A DNA stretch of 64,000 nucleotides, taken from positions 68,791,709 through 68,855,708 of the forward strand of contig CM041084.1 in NCBI GenBank assembly GCA_023079485.1. Reading direction: 5' to 3'. Both the position numbers and the translations under genes were made by a program. The notes beneath the pieces were generated by a model that ran no database searches, was not told the origin of the DNA, and saw only the letters and a program-made list of their open reading frames with translations. Shown piece by piece: positions 40,331 to 53,415 of the stretch (the stretch's first letter is position 1; every line of letters starts with the position of its first letter). The DNA is from Archilochus colubris. Its lineage: Eukaryota > Chordata > Aves > Apodiformes > Trochilidae.

Positions 40331-43300
40331 AACAGAAAGAAAACTAAAACCTAGAAAAAGTAAGCTGAAGGTAGGAGATGTGTTGTCACCACCCTAACCT
40401 GCAGGCAAGATTAAAAACACTTGGAAGGGAGTTGCTCTGTTTGGTGAGTACATTCTTGATGCTTGGACATGCTGGTGGAGCTCCTGGGCTCTGAAGATAT
40501 TTCTCCTGCCAGTGCCCATCCCTGAGGCACACTTCTCCTTCCTTCCTATATCCTCCTTCCAACCCAGGGATTTTGCTTCTATATGCCAATTTTCAAAAAA
40601 ATGTTCCTTGTTTATACTGCCAATGTCATAAAAAAGGAAAGGTGAATGGACCATTAGAGCAATCTCCTGTCTCATTCTAACCTCAGAAATCCAAAATCAC
40701 CCTGATCTAAGGAAGAATTTCTCTACCTACATCCTCTCTGGCTGATTGACTGACTTTCAGGAATGAGCTCTAGTGACAGCAAAATTACATTATACGACCT
40801 AGGCTGAAGATTTGTGAGACACTACTTAAGTCAGATGTTCCAAATATACAATTCCCCCCCTTCACTAGTTTTCACTGACAGAGTAACTACTAATGAACTT
40901 GAGGGTAAAATACCATAAGTGGGTAGAAGGAACTAGAACAGTGAAATCAGTAGGAAACTTGTTACTTATTATGTGTTTTTTCAGGTTCTCTTCAGTTTCA
41001 TCCAGATAGTCCAGATTCATTTCTCCTGTTAAACCACTTTCCCTATACAATAATCACTAGAGGTTTAAGGCTTATTTACACAGCAGATGAAATAAAAATA
41101 ATGAGATTAATTTGAATTTGCACTTACGGTTAATTTAATACAGTTATGAGATAACCTAAACTGTGTAACTGTGCTCCAAAATAAAAATGTTCTCACACAG
41201 TTTAGATCTGAAATAGCTAATGGTATGAACAAAAACAAACTTCACTTTTTATTTTTTTTAAACCAAAGAAGAGAAACCTGATACTTTGGCTTGTTGACCT
41301 GGTATGACCCAGCTGAAACTGAGCACTGATTCACTGAGAAGTGCTGAGCATTTTTTGTTTTAATCCATTTGGTGCTAAGATGTCAGCCACTTAAGGTCTC
41401 TCAGATTTGTTGTCATAGTAACTCTCAGGAGAACATCTAAATGAACAGGTGATACAGTCAGTAATGCACTAATGAGCATAAATTAGTATATTTACCATAT
41501 GGCTAGCACCTTCACATATGGAGGTTTATACTTACATTAAGATATTGCTTCCAACAAATAATCTGCTAAAAACATCACCCTAAAATGGAAACCTTTGCTT
41601 AGATATTCTACTATGCAGTAAATGGCACATGTAACCGAGGTGGTCTTAAGTCAAAGATCACAGATTATGAAACTTCTTAACCAGAGTGAGCAATGAGCCT
41701 GTGGCAGCAGTGCTGGGAACTGCTCTCCCTGGCTGATGCAGAGACCAGTTTCACAAGTGATGCTTTTCCCTATTGCCTCACGAATGACCTCAGTCTTCAC
41801 CTAGAAAAATCACTCCCTAGGGTGTGAGGTAATCGTGCCTCCATGCTGGCTGGGGCTGAGCATCCCCAATCAGAACCCACCAGCTTTGTGCCTCTTTGGT
41901 GGTTTTGTAATGCAGACTGTTGTTCACCAGGGACAGGGCTCAGACCACTAAACTCATTTTATTTTGAAATGCAGGTTCCAGTAGAATGACATTAATGAAA
42001 ATTTTTAAAAATGGTTTAACCAACCAAAATCTAAACACCAAAAATACGGGACTGTAAAGACACTGTGTGCAGTACAGAGGTAGTACCATGACAAATACAG
42101 ATAAATATGCACTGATTCTAATTGAAAGTTAACATAAAAGAGTTTTATAAACCACTGGATTGATGAAGCAGTAACAAATGAAGTGGGGAGAGAAGGGAAA
42201 GCTGCTGACTTATCAATTACCACATGATTTCCCTCTCTTTATTCATGTTATTTTCTGCAACACCAGCAGGTAAACTAGAGCAAAAAAAAAAATTACCTCA
42301 TTAAAAGGGAGAACTGACATGCATGCACAACACAAAAAAAGTCAAAGGTCTGAGTTGTAGAAGCCAAATATGGAATCAGATTCAATAGATGTTCCTCAGA
42401 GAAATAACCTCTATTGGTGCACTCAGCGGGACTACCTGAGTGAAAACTTAATGGAAATAATTTTAAAGGCAGGTGTATAAAGGATAAAAAGAAGCCATGA
42501 TTTCCAAAAGCTTAAAAAGTTATTCAGTGAAAAAAAGAACTTAGGTAAAACCTACAGATGAGAGTTTTCCAACAGCCCATTTTATGACAACTATCCTAAG
42601 TGCCTGAATTAAGAACCTCATCTCCATGCCCATCAAGAAAGACAGTGGTAAGTCAGAACAGAAAGCCCAGTGGAGATGCTCTTGATTACGTTTTGCAGAA
42701 GCAGTATGCACCTTAGTTTTTTAATTTAGCTGCTTAAGACAGATGCTCCATTCTAACCTTAGAAATCAAAAACTGTCAGTTACTGTCAAATGTGTAAAGC
42801 AAGACCTGCAACTATTTTTTTTTTTTTAAGACAATGCCAAGAGTTTTTGTAACAACTGGAGCAGGAAAGAAACTGGCAGAAGTTTTAAACCTAAGAGTTT
42901 TTTCAAAGAGTATTGAAGGAATGCATCAAATACCTCTTTGTCTTCTTTGGACAGACTTTGTGACAAAGGAAAAGTGTGACATAGGAACAAATCAGAAATT
43001 TTCTATTTAGAACTTGTTAGTCTGAGTGACCTTGGCAGTCCCTTCTCATGTACAATGGAGACACCAAGCTTTTGCAGTCATCATCTTTGGATATCTGGTG
43101 ATATTCTAAAAATAAGTATCGGTTGACCACACACACAGGTTTGTCTTTGTGAGATACCTCACCTCTCCTTTGTCATTTGCAATAATCCAACAGGGCAGCA
43201 GCAATCATATTAACTATTACCTTTCGACTCAAAATAGCATGCACTAGCAGACTATGCCTCGATGCTCTACTTAAGGAATATAAATAACAATTTGAAATTT

Positions 43301-46300
43301 CATCCCTTTCTTACAGCCTTCTCATTTTTAGAAGATGAGATTTCTGGAAGGTTGGTGTCATGAAAGGTAAGCTTATGTGAAGCCCCAGGAGGAAATAGAG
43401 TAACATAAATGTAAATTATTATTCTTTTACTGTTAAATCAAAGGTGACTCACCTAACTATAGCATTAAAATAAGTATCTTTTCTCTCTTGAAAAAACAAT
43501 AGATTCTTTAGATTTATCAGAGTAGACGATATGCACCAGGTCTCTTTAATATTAAGAAAGGTTTACACCTGAGAAGCAAATCTCAAAGTTAAAAAAAAAC
43601 GCTCAGAAATGTTTAAAGTCTTGCAGTTTCATAGTGCTTACTTTTTTTACCCTTTAAAATAAATTTCTGTTTGCTTTGAATATTCAATGTGCCTTCCACT
43701 GCCAATAAAAACCACTGGGATCCTTTATATCATCTCAGTAAACAAACTGCTCAACCCTTAGGAACAGGCATGTAAGGCATAACATTCCAGATGCTAAATC
43801 TAAAACAATCTATGGGCCAAGAATGCCTATAGAGTCCTAACACACCAGGGAAAAAATTCTAGGGATTTTAGGAAATAGAGCTAAAGATGTATCTAAAAAA
43901 AATGTCAGGTAACCTTGCAGAAGAACATGACAATTCCTCTTGCCCACAATCCCTTAACACATAATCCCTTAACTTAATTCATTGTTGTCTCACTCAAAAA
44001 AAGTTGAAGTTGAAAGATATCAAAATCCCCCAAACAACTATTTATATTTTTTTCTTATACAGAAAAATAAGCAATTCAATAGCTCTGAAGTGCTTATTAC
44101 TAAGAAACCCTCTTGATATTTTAAAGCCCTTTTCAACTTCTAAACTAAATAGAAATTGACTGAAAAAATAATGACTGAAGTTCTGTATAAAAAGAATGTG
44201 CCTTTAGATTTATCTTCTTTCCTATTTCTTTCCCTGTTCTCTCATTAATAAAACAGAAAAAAAATTGATCTATATAAAATTAAAGTAATTTGACAACATG
44301 ATTATAAGCAGAGAATTGGCAAAGAAAAAGTTTAATAAGCAGAAGTCAACATTTTTCCTAAAACTCATGCTAGTTCAAGCCATTCACAATACTGCTGCAG
44401 CAAGAGCTTCAATAACTTGAATTTTCAAGTTAATCATGGTGCAAAAGAAGAATTAAGGCAGCTGGTAAAATACTTGCTTCCCTGCCAGTGCTTACATTGA
44501 GGTCCCAATGGCTGAGTTCCACTGTGGCTTTGTCACACTATGAACTGCAGACTGAGTGATGGGAGAGACTTTTTGAAGTGGTTAGAAGTTTGGTTTTGAC
44601 ACCAAAGGGTCAGTATTTCACCTTCAACTCTAAGTGAGAAGACCCAAACCAAAGTGCAAAATAAGCCATTTGCTGTTTAGGGATCTTCATGATCTTAATG
44701 TTCTATAACCTGCAATAAAGCATAGCAGACTGTGCTTCAGGGATCAGCTCAGTCTTACACAGTTTTCCCCAAAGTGGGCTTCACTACACAGAAGAAAGAG
44801 GAGCTTGAATACAAACCTATTCATTGTCCCAAACGCACACACCTTTGCACGCTCAGAAGGACCACAAATGTGGCAAAGAAGAGCTGAACCCAGTCAGGGC
44901 TCCCCACCATTCTTTTCTTCAAGTATATTGAGTTCTGGGAAATGTGTGTGGAGAAAAAAAGGGATAGAATTAAAAAGACTCATAACAAAAGTTTGAAGTC
45001 TGTAAAAAAAAATTACTCAGGATAACAACAGCAGCAAAACCATGCATCAACTTTCACCGTGTCCCAAAGGGTCAGGCCCAAAAGCAGCTGTTATCATGAG
45101 CACTAAAAAGTTAATGAACAGCTAAGTTATACTGCTGTTGCCCTCAGAAGATACAATAAGAGTGCTGCTGGACTGCCACAATTCCCCAGCCATCTTGCAG
45201 ATGAACCACGCTGCATTGGAGTCTTTCCTAAGGGGCAGCAGCTTTTTCTGTGCAGCTGAGTACTCCAGAATTAGGAGCAGGAGGCCCCCTAACATACTCC
45301 ACAGCATATATTCATTTGGCAACATCTCATGGTTTGGCTTGGGCTTGACTCTCCTCCTGATTAATTTAAATTCCTTGATGCAAACTTTCTGAAATAATAT
45401 TTAAAGATAAATAGCTTCACATTATTTTAAAAAGTTTTCTTTTTTTCCCTCTTACATGTAAAGACTATTACTTTCTTTCTGTTGAAGGAAAAAAGAGAAA
45501 ACATTAACCAACAGCAGAGAATAAGCATAGAGAAATACTCTTTGAGTAGTTAAAAGTTTTATCAGACAAGTACTAGTTGATAGATTCATTGTTCAGTTTC
45601 TTTAAAAAGTGACTCCTCCCTGGCAAACTGCAGGTGCTGCTCCAAATCCAGCTTGTGGGGTCACCATGTTTCACCTTTGCCTTTAAAGCAGCCCGCTGGG
45701 CTGATCAGTTATGAGGCATGGAAGAACCACTAGTTGCCTATTATTTCCAAAATGCTGATGCCACAATTCTTAAATTGGAACATCCATTCTCTATGTTAAT
45801 AGACTTTTGATCGAAAGGTGTGACTTGCAACAGATCTGCAAATACCTTATAAATTGTTTATTCTTATTATTGACTAGCTAATTTAGTGGATTAAGATAAT
45901 CTAACAAACTGGATTAAAAGAGAATTGCCCAGAGATAGGTTATCAGGTAATGAACACAAGTTGAAACATGAAAAATTACAGCTGTAAAGTGCCCTGGCTT
46001 TATGGAAAGAGCAGGTCCAGATGACATTCAGACGTAGCTCCCAAACCATATTGTTGTAGAGCTTTAGGAATGCAGGGAGATGGGATTGCAGCAGTATATT
46101 TTAATGTTCAGACACATAGCACCATCTGATGTGGGTGAAAGTGGGTGTTCAGTGTGCAAGAACCAGGACTGGTCTTGTAGAAAATAGAGATTTCTACAGG
46201 GGGAGATGTTCACAGCAACTTTTCAGACACATACAGTCCCAACTTGCTATTCATTATATCTCCTCTACAGAAGAGCTTCAGATAGAGGAATGCTCAGATC

Positions 46301-49295
46301 TGATAGTAAAAAAATAGTGAAGTGGAGGAGGAGAAGGAGGAGGGATATCACAGAACATGAGATTCAATATGGCCATAAACCTTTGTCACAAAAATGTAAC
46401 CTCCCCATTAGTTTTGCTTATCTTCTCATCCATTTGTTATTAATTTGATGGAACTAGGGAGCTGTCAGGGTTATGTGGTGCAAGGGATTTATCTTGCAGA
46501 ACAATCTCCAACCCACTGTTCAAAGTCTTTAGTTTCAAATTACACAGATTAGAAAAACAGCTTTTAAAAAAGAAGCATTGATTCTTTTTATTCCTTTTCA
46601 GCATGATTTTTTTTTTCAGGATAGTTTCAACAATGTACATGTTTGCCCAAGTTTTCAAGTGCAAGTCTCATGCAGCAAAGTTGGGATGGGTTATGATGCT
46701 TCAAATTTTGTAGCTTCAATGACTAGTGACACTGTAATACCCTAAAAGCTTCTTGCATACTGTAGTCCAGCTGTGCCAGAAGCTTTAAATGCTATTTAGA
46801 AGAAAGCTAAAATGGGGCAACTTGCAAATCCACTAGAGAACATTCAAAGGGAGATGTAAAAAGATAGCCAATTCATTTAGCTTTATACGTACCAGGGGAA
46901 TAGAGAGCTATGAATAAAATGCATGCAGGGAATGCAGTCACTTTGAAAGAAATAGAACCATTTTTACTAATGTTTTCATCTTAAGAAATTAATTTAAAAC
47001 ATACGGTTTATTTAAAACTTCTAACATGGCAACTAGGTGACAGTACTAATATATATTTATTTATATACTTTTTTATTTTAACTTCTGATGTTTTTTAAAA
47101 ACTCTCATTCTTGCTTCCTTGATGCTTTCAGAACACAGGAAGACAGTGCATAGAAGTAACAAAATCATCATCGCAAGCAAAAAGAAGAAAGACAGAATGC
47201 CTACCCCCAAACAAAAACCCTTTGCTGTCTATCTACTTTATGGTTTTGATAGACTTTCAACAGATGGCAAGATAGATATTGAATTAAAGCAATAATCCAC
47301 CACCGCACAGCTTTTTTGACAACAGCCTCACCTCTCTTGGCCTCCCTAGCCAACAAGACTGCAAAATGTGACTTAATTCAATGGACCCTCCCAAATGTTG
47401 ATGCAGCTCCTGTGTCGTCCAAAAGCTAGAATTACCCCAGTGCTTTGCAAATGACTGCTTTGTCTGATTGTCTTGTAACTCCTCCTCATGTGTACGGTAA
47501 AATCTTCCTAGGTTTATGGGCCCTGACAGAAGGCTTGCTTTTTCAACCAGAGAAAAACCAAATCTTTTCAGCATTTATTTTTTATCAGCTAGGAGGACTA
47601 TTGCATTTCCTCATGACCAATGACATTGTTTCAGAACGCTTAGAAGCAGTTCTTTTTCAGATATCTATGAAGTACCAAAATATGCTCCTCTCTCCATGAG
47701 GAAATCAAATCATATTTCATCTATGAATTTTTGACAGATTTGAGTATGAACGAAGGACTTTTTTCCTTAGGGGTATTAAATCTGAAAATAAAATGTCCTG
47801 TACAAATGCAGAACCTTTGTAGAAACATCTCTCAATTTTTTCAAATTAAAGTAAGTACAATTTTAAAACTTGCTATAAAATTGTAAAGTTTTTAAACAAT
47901 TTTTTTTTTTACTTTCCCTCCATCCCATTATCTACTGACAATTATTTGACTAGTTCTCCAAGTTATATTTGTCATTATTGTGAGGTTTAGCTTTCTGTGC
48001 TATATCCACTTAGTAACCGATGCAGCACAGCTCTCGTGATAAAAAGATGAGAAAAATCACTGACTGCTGGTTTGCCGGTGAAGTCCTCTAAGTCATTCTG
48101 ATGAAGCAGCACTCTGAATGAAGCATATATAGAGATGCAACAGATACTTCATACAACCCCACAATTTATTTATGTTTAACACTAGTTTTTACCTCTTACT
48201 CTATGGATATCGCTGCAATTGTTCATTTTCTAAAATTATAAGCCTTCCTTACTGCTAACTAGGGGTTTAAAGAGCTTCCCTACTTCACAAGGATATTGCA
48301 AGAAAAAAAAAAGATATTAATGTGCATGTATTACTTACTAATGAGACCACAAACCCAATTAGACTGACTGCCCATAAATACATGTGACTTAGCTGTTCAA
48401 TTTGAAAGCTAACGGTGCAGACACAGAAAGTCACTGAAAGTAAACAAGTTTCTATTTCTCTGTGGAGCTAAGGCAGCATTCTCTGGAAGCACTCTTAAAC
48501 CAAAGCAAATGCAAGATAAAGCAATTTATCTTAGCTTTCTTTTACTGTCAGCTACTCTAAAATCAAATCACTGCATTCATCACCACCTAAGAGTGAACGG
48601 GTCCCTTAGGTCTGTCCCCACACTGCAGCTTGGTGAATGGGTTTTTTTTGTTGTGGTCAGGTTTTAACAACAGGTGAGACAAGTGAGAAAATGAAGTTTT
48701 GAGGAAATAAGCAAGCAGGTGCATACACACACCCACAGAAAAATCATGACTTCTTGTCTTGGGCAGAGCTATCTAGAGAACACCCTCTGCCCTGAAGTAC
48801 CCAGGGGGCTGCAGTATTCTTAAAATACTAAAATCACATTCTAGACAAAGATACCACCCTCATTAAAAATAAATCTTCTAAATAAATGCCATCACTTCAG
48901 AATGATTCCTCTTCCCCTCACTCTCCCCTGTAAGTCCAATTTCTCCTTTTATTTACCATGGCTATTAAAAGTGACCAATGCAATATTACACCCCCACATT
49001 ACTTCTGTTTTCCAGTTTGCCATAAAACAACAAAAAACTTTACCAACTTCTTAATAGCTAGGATGCTTTTGGCATACCTCAGACTTATATGTAATTAATT
49101 TCTGAGGCTTTTGTTCATTTTTCTGCATGTGCATTAAGAATTAAATTGGGATGGCTAATTGCATGGGATAAGTTTGGATAGATATTTAAGTACAGACAGA
49201 AGGCTTGCTCCCACAATCACCACCTTCCCAGTTCTGCTCCAGCATTCCAGCAGGAATGACTGGGAAAATGAATAAACATGCAACAGCATGTAAAG

Positions 49296-49346
49296 AAATA
49301 AACCACCTAATCAAATAAATCACCTAACCAAATAAATCACTAAATT
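49296..49346 (+). repeat. Tandem 17 bp repeat, about three units
   Basis: Units AAATAAACCACCTAATC, AAATAAATCACCTAACC and AAATAAATCACTAAATT follow each other directly, with increasing divergence to the right. Confidence 0.85.
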
Positions 49347-49386
49347 TATTTTTTCAGTCAAAAATAAATTTGATTTGGAATAAATC

Positions 49387-49411
49387 AAATGAATGAATAA
49401 ATCATTCATTT
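49387..49411. repeat. Inverted repeat, 10 bp arms with a 5 bp loop
   Basis: Arms AAATGAATGA and TCATTCATTT are exact inverted copies around ATAAA. It lies 40 bp downstream of the 17 bp tandem units and shares their AATAAAT character. Confidence 0.85.
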
Positions 49412-52400
49412 TATTCATTTTGGGGAGTTTTTTGCTTTTTTTTGGTTTTGTGTTTTCTTTTTTTCAACAGTGAAAATAATAACCTTTTCTTCCGATGCAT
49501 AAGGCCATATGCAGTGAAGTTTTATTTTAAGTCTTAAGAAAAGGGCAATTCCTAAGTCATTATTTTTTTTCTCCATAAGACCAGCAGCATTATTTTCCTT
49601 CTACTTGTTCCTGAGAACAGCTGACATTTAAAAACATCCTTTAGATAAATACAGTAGTCTGAGGTTTGTACTTGCCCTGAAAGAAAACCACTGAATCCTT
49701 TAAATTTATTAAAATTACAACAAACAAACCAAAGAACCCACCCCACCTTGAAATGCTAAATTGGGTGAACCCTAGTAAATGAGCAATTTTATTCTCATCT
49801 GTAGTGCATGTACAGACACTACAGATGATAAATTTTAAAATCAGAGTATTAATAGGATCCACAAATACAGTAGCTGATAATGGCTTTATTCAGAATGATG
49901 TAATAAACCTGTAGAAACAGCTTTCTGTAAACTTTACCTTTCAGGCAAGATGGGGAACAGCAATAATTACATACCTCCAAGTGGACTGTGATAATTCTTC
50001 ATCCTGTGTAAGAAGCTACAGGAGTGGAATACACTATTATCAGCACCACCACTAGCACTCAGATTTTAGTGTGGTCATAATTTCAAGAAACCTTGAGCCT
50101 TACATCTTCTCCAGATCCACCCTTTCAGGGAGAACACTGATGTTTTCTATGTGGCAGTGAGTATGCTGAACCTGAAGGTGATGTCCCTCATAAAATGTTC
50201 CACTTAATCAACTCATCTGCCTCAGAAGGATGTGGGTGGCTAGCTAGAAAAAAATCTGTGGGATGAATCAGAAAAAAACACATATGTGCCTGGACAGGTA
50301 TATGGGGCTAACAGGGAAAAGGCCAAGGGGCGGAGAGCTTAAAGGGGTGAGACCCTCTGGTTACACTTTTTAATTATTTTTTCCTTTTCCAAGCAACCAG
50401 GATGATACTCTCAGAAAATAGAGATGTCTATTAAGATTTTCTGCTAGCATTCATTTTCCCTTTATTCTTATTATTGTCCAATAAAGCCTCTCCACTATAA
50501 TTCTTAGAAAATAATATAAAAACATTTATTTTAAAAAGGCAGCTTTGGCACTCATGAGGCACAGTGATCGTAAGTCAAAGCAGAACATTGCAATTGATTT
50601 GTGTGCTGTAAAGCACAATACTGACCTCAGCCTTGTTTTTCTCCCATGTCTTGAATTCTGACACAGAGAAAAAGACTAGGAAGAATAGCTGGTTTTCATT
50701 TCAACATTAAGGTAAAACATTCAGGAAACAGTGAGGTGGTAGCCAAGTAATCATATAAAACTGAAAAATTTAGGAGTTTCCCCTCTTGCCCCCTCTCTCC
50801 CCCATAACAAGTACTTTATTACTTTAGTTCACCTGACTGTGCCCTAAGACAGCATTTAAATTTCTGTCTTGTGCCAAGTAACAAGAGACCATATTGACAT
50901 CTATTGACAGTTCTCCTTTTCATCTCTATAAAGGAGTGTTGCATTCAACATGCCAGTAAACTCCCCCTCAGAGCAACTTAAGGTAAGACTTGACTGGCAC
51001 ATAAAAAGCCCCATCAACTTTCAAAGTGAATCTTGCAGCCTCAGGATGAGACATGTTGGAAAAGCAACGTGGTAGACACAAATAAGTTGCCAAAATGTAG
51101 TGAAGAAATCATTGGACACGATCATTGGGAACATGACGTTTCACAAATAAGATGAAGTCTGTAAAATTGTGTATGGCTGCATTTTATGTATAGCTCAGGC
51201 AGATGCCAAGTCTATTGTATGCAAATATGTTATTTCAATTAGCACTTTTCAATCATGCTTTTTCTTTTTCTGAATGACTCACAGATATCTCAGTCAAGAA
51301 ATGGCAGGATCATGAGCACATATCAACAGGGGGCATTTATCTCACAGATAAAGGTGGAAGGAAACATGTAAATTTATCTGAGGAATTTTTCAACCTGCCT
51401 TCCCTTCCAAGCATATTTTTCCTACATGCCTGTAAGCCTCTATAACACAGCATACTCAGCTTCCACGTCCTTCCAAGCAAGCAGTACTCACAATCATTTA
51501 ATTGAAACTATTGAAACTCAGTTTCCAGTGCTTGTCGACCAGGCAGAAAAAAAAAAAACAAAAACAAAACAACCAACATAAAAAAATCAAGTTCAGACAA
51601 TCAGTTTTATCACACAGCATCAAACCAAAGTAGAGGTCATAATATTAACTTGCTTGCAAATGCACATACAAAAAGGTGGAATTTTCTGAAGTTATATATG
51701 CCACTGACTGAGTCCTGCTGCACAGGTCATTATGAGTGGTGATTGTCCTTGAGGGAGATGTGCTGAATAGCTGTGAAGTATGGCTGGATGAAAAAATACC
51801 ACAAGTTAAGATCCACGGTTGCATACAACACTGACAGATGCTAAGAACACTACATCTTGTGGCTGCAGTAGGAATTTTAGTTAATTTCCAGAGTACTGAC
51901 CCCAAACTGCTTTGGGGCTTTTTGAGCATCCTCACCTGGGATATAAGAAGTTCTGTCAAGCAACTGCAAGACTATGGGGAGAAGCATTGCTGGTGCTGCC
52001 TCTTAGCCAGAGAAGGAGAGGAAATTGCAAAAGTGCCATATGGGAGTTTGGGAACATTAGTTAATTTTTGATCCTGCATCCCTAGTATATAACAAAGAAG
52101 CTGAAAGGCTGAAAAATGTACATAGTCAATGCTGATGAAGAATTCTGTGATTAGGAAAAAATTAAAAAAGTTTTGGCATGAAAACAAAACCTCAGTAAGT
52201 TTTTCGCTTTCCACTCCTATAGATTTTAACACTTCTCATGATGTGTGGGGGCTCTTTTCACACACAAATTTAAGCTGATATTAACTGCAGTTGCATCTGA
52301 AAATATGTATTTTTAATACCAGTTAGGTTCTAGGAAGTAATCCCTTTCTCAGAAACTGAAAGATTTAAATGAAGTCATGGTTTCTAAGTGCTCTGTTCAG

Positions 52401-53264
52401 CCATATATCATGTTCTTAGAAGTACAAAGTGTACTCAAGGGTGAAGAGTTTTTTGGATAATGTACCTATTTCTGCATTAAATATAGAACTGCCATTATAT
52501 AATTTTAGCATATTGCCAATTTTTTTTTTTCTGAGCAGAAGAAGAAGGGAGAAATAAAGAGGTTGAATTGAACTAGAACAGTACTTTTTGTACCCTGGTG
52601 AATATTAGGGAAATTATAAATGATCCCTAAGCACACAGACTGATTTATGCAATAAAAAATAAAATATGATGGGGTGGAGCCTTCGTGTGAAAATCTCATC
52701 CTTGGACAGCTACAAGGTATGAAATGCACCCAAGTGTCTCAAATCCCCCAGGGCTGCAATTATCTCATGATAACCACACCCTCAAGAACTGTGTCTTTGG
52801 CTCTTCTGGTGGGTGGGAGGAACAAGGAAAGAGGTGTACTTCTGATTATGAAAAACAGAAGATTGATAGTTTACATTAGTAAAACCTTTCAGATCAAACT
52901 TTAGGAGTTCTCATTTTTTCCTAATTACCATTATGAGTAAAAAGAAGTCATGTCTCTTGTCAGTATATTAAAGGGAAAAGCAGAGATAAAGAAAAGCCAT
53001 TAAGACAAATATAAGTCAAAAAGCCACATATATACATAAATCAAACTTGTCAGTAGCTCTCAGATAATATGGTCATGGGATTAACAAATGCAACAAACAA
53101 AATACCATTAAACCTAATTCTGCAAAAGCTATCACTCAATATCCAGATGAACTGTGCTGCCCTTAAACTTGCAACATCATTTGACAATATTACCTGCATT
53201 AAAGTACAGTTTTTTTATCAACTTTTTCAACAGTAATATAAAGAGATCATTACAGAGCACTAAA

Positions 53265-53415
53265 ATCTTATATTCTCTATATTGTATTCTCTACGTATAT
53301 TCTCTATACATAGTGTATATTTTTTATATTCTCAATATTGTACTCTAGTATTGTATATAATAGAGTATCCTCTGTACAGAGAATATAAACTTATTTGTAT
53401 TCTCTGTATTGTAAA
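53265..53415 (+). repeat. Degenerate TATTCTCTATATTGTA minisatellite
   Basis: About 150 bp are made of repeated ATATTCTCTATATTGTATTC-like units with variants TACGTATATTCTC, CATAGTGTATATT, TCTAGTATTGTATA and TTCTCTGTATTGTA. One stretch near 53370 (CTCTGTACAGAGAATA) runs in the inverted sense, giving local hairpin potential. Confidence 0.8.
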
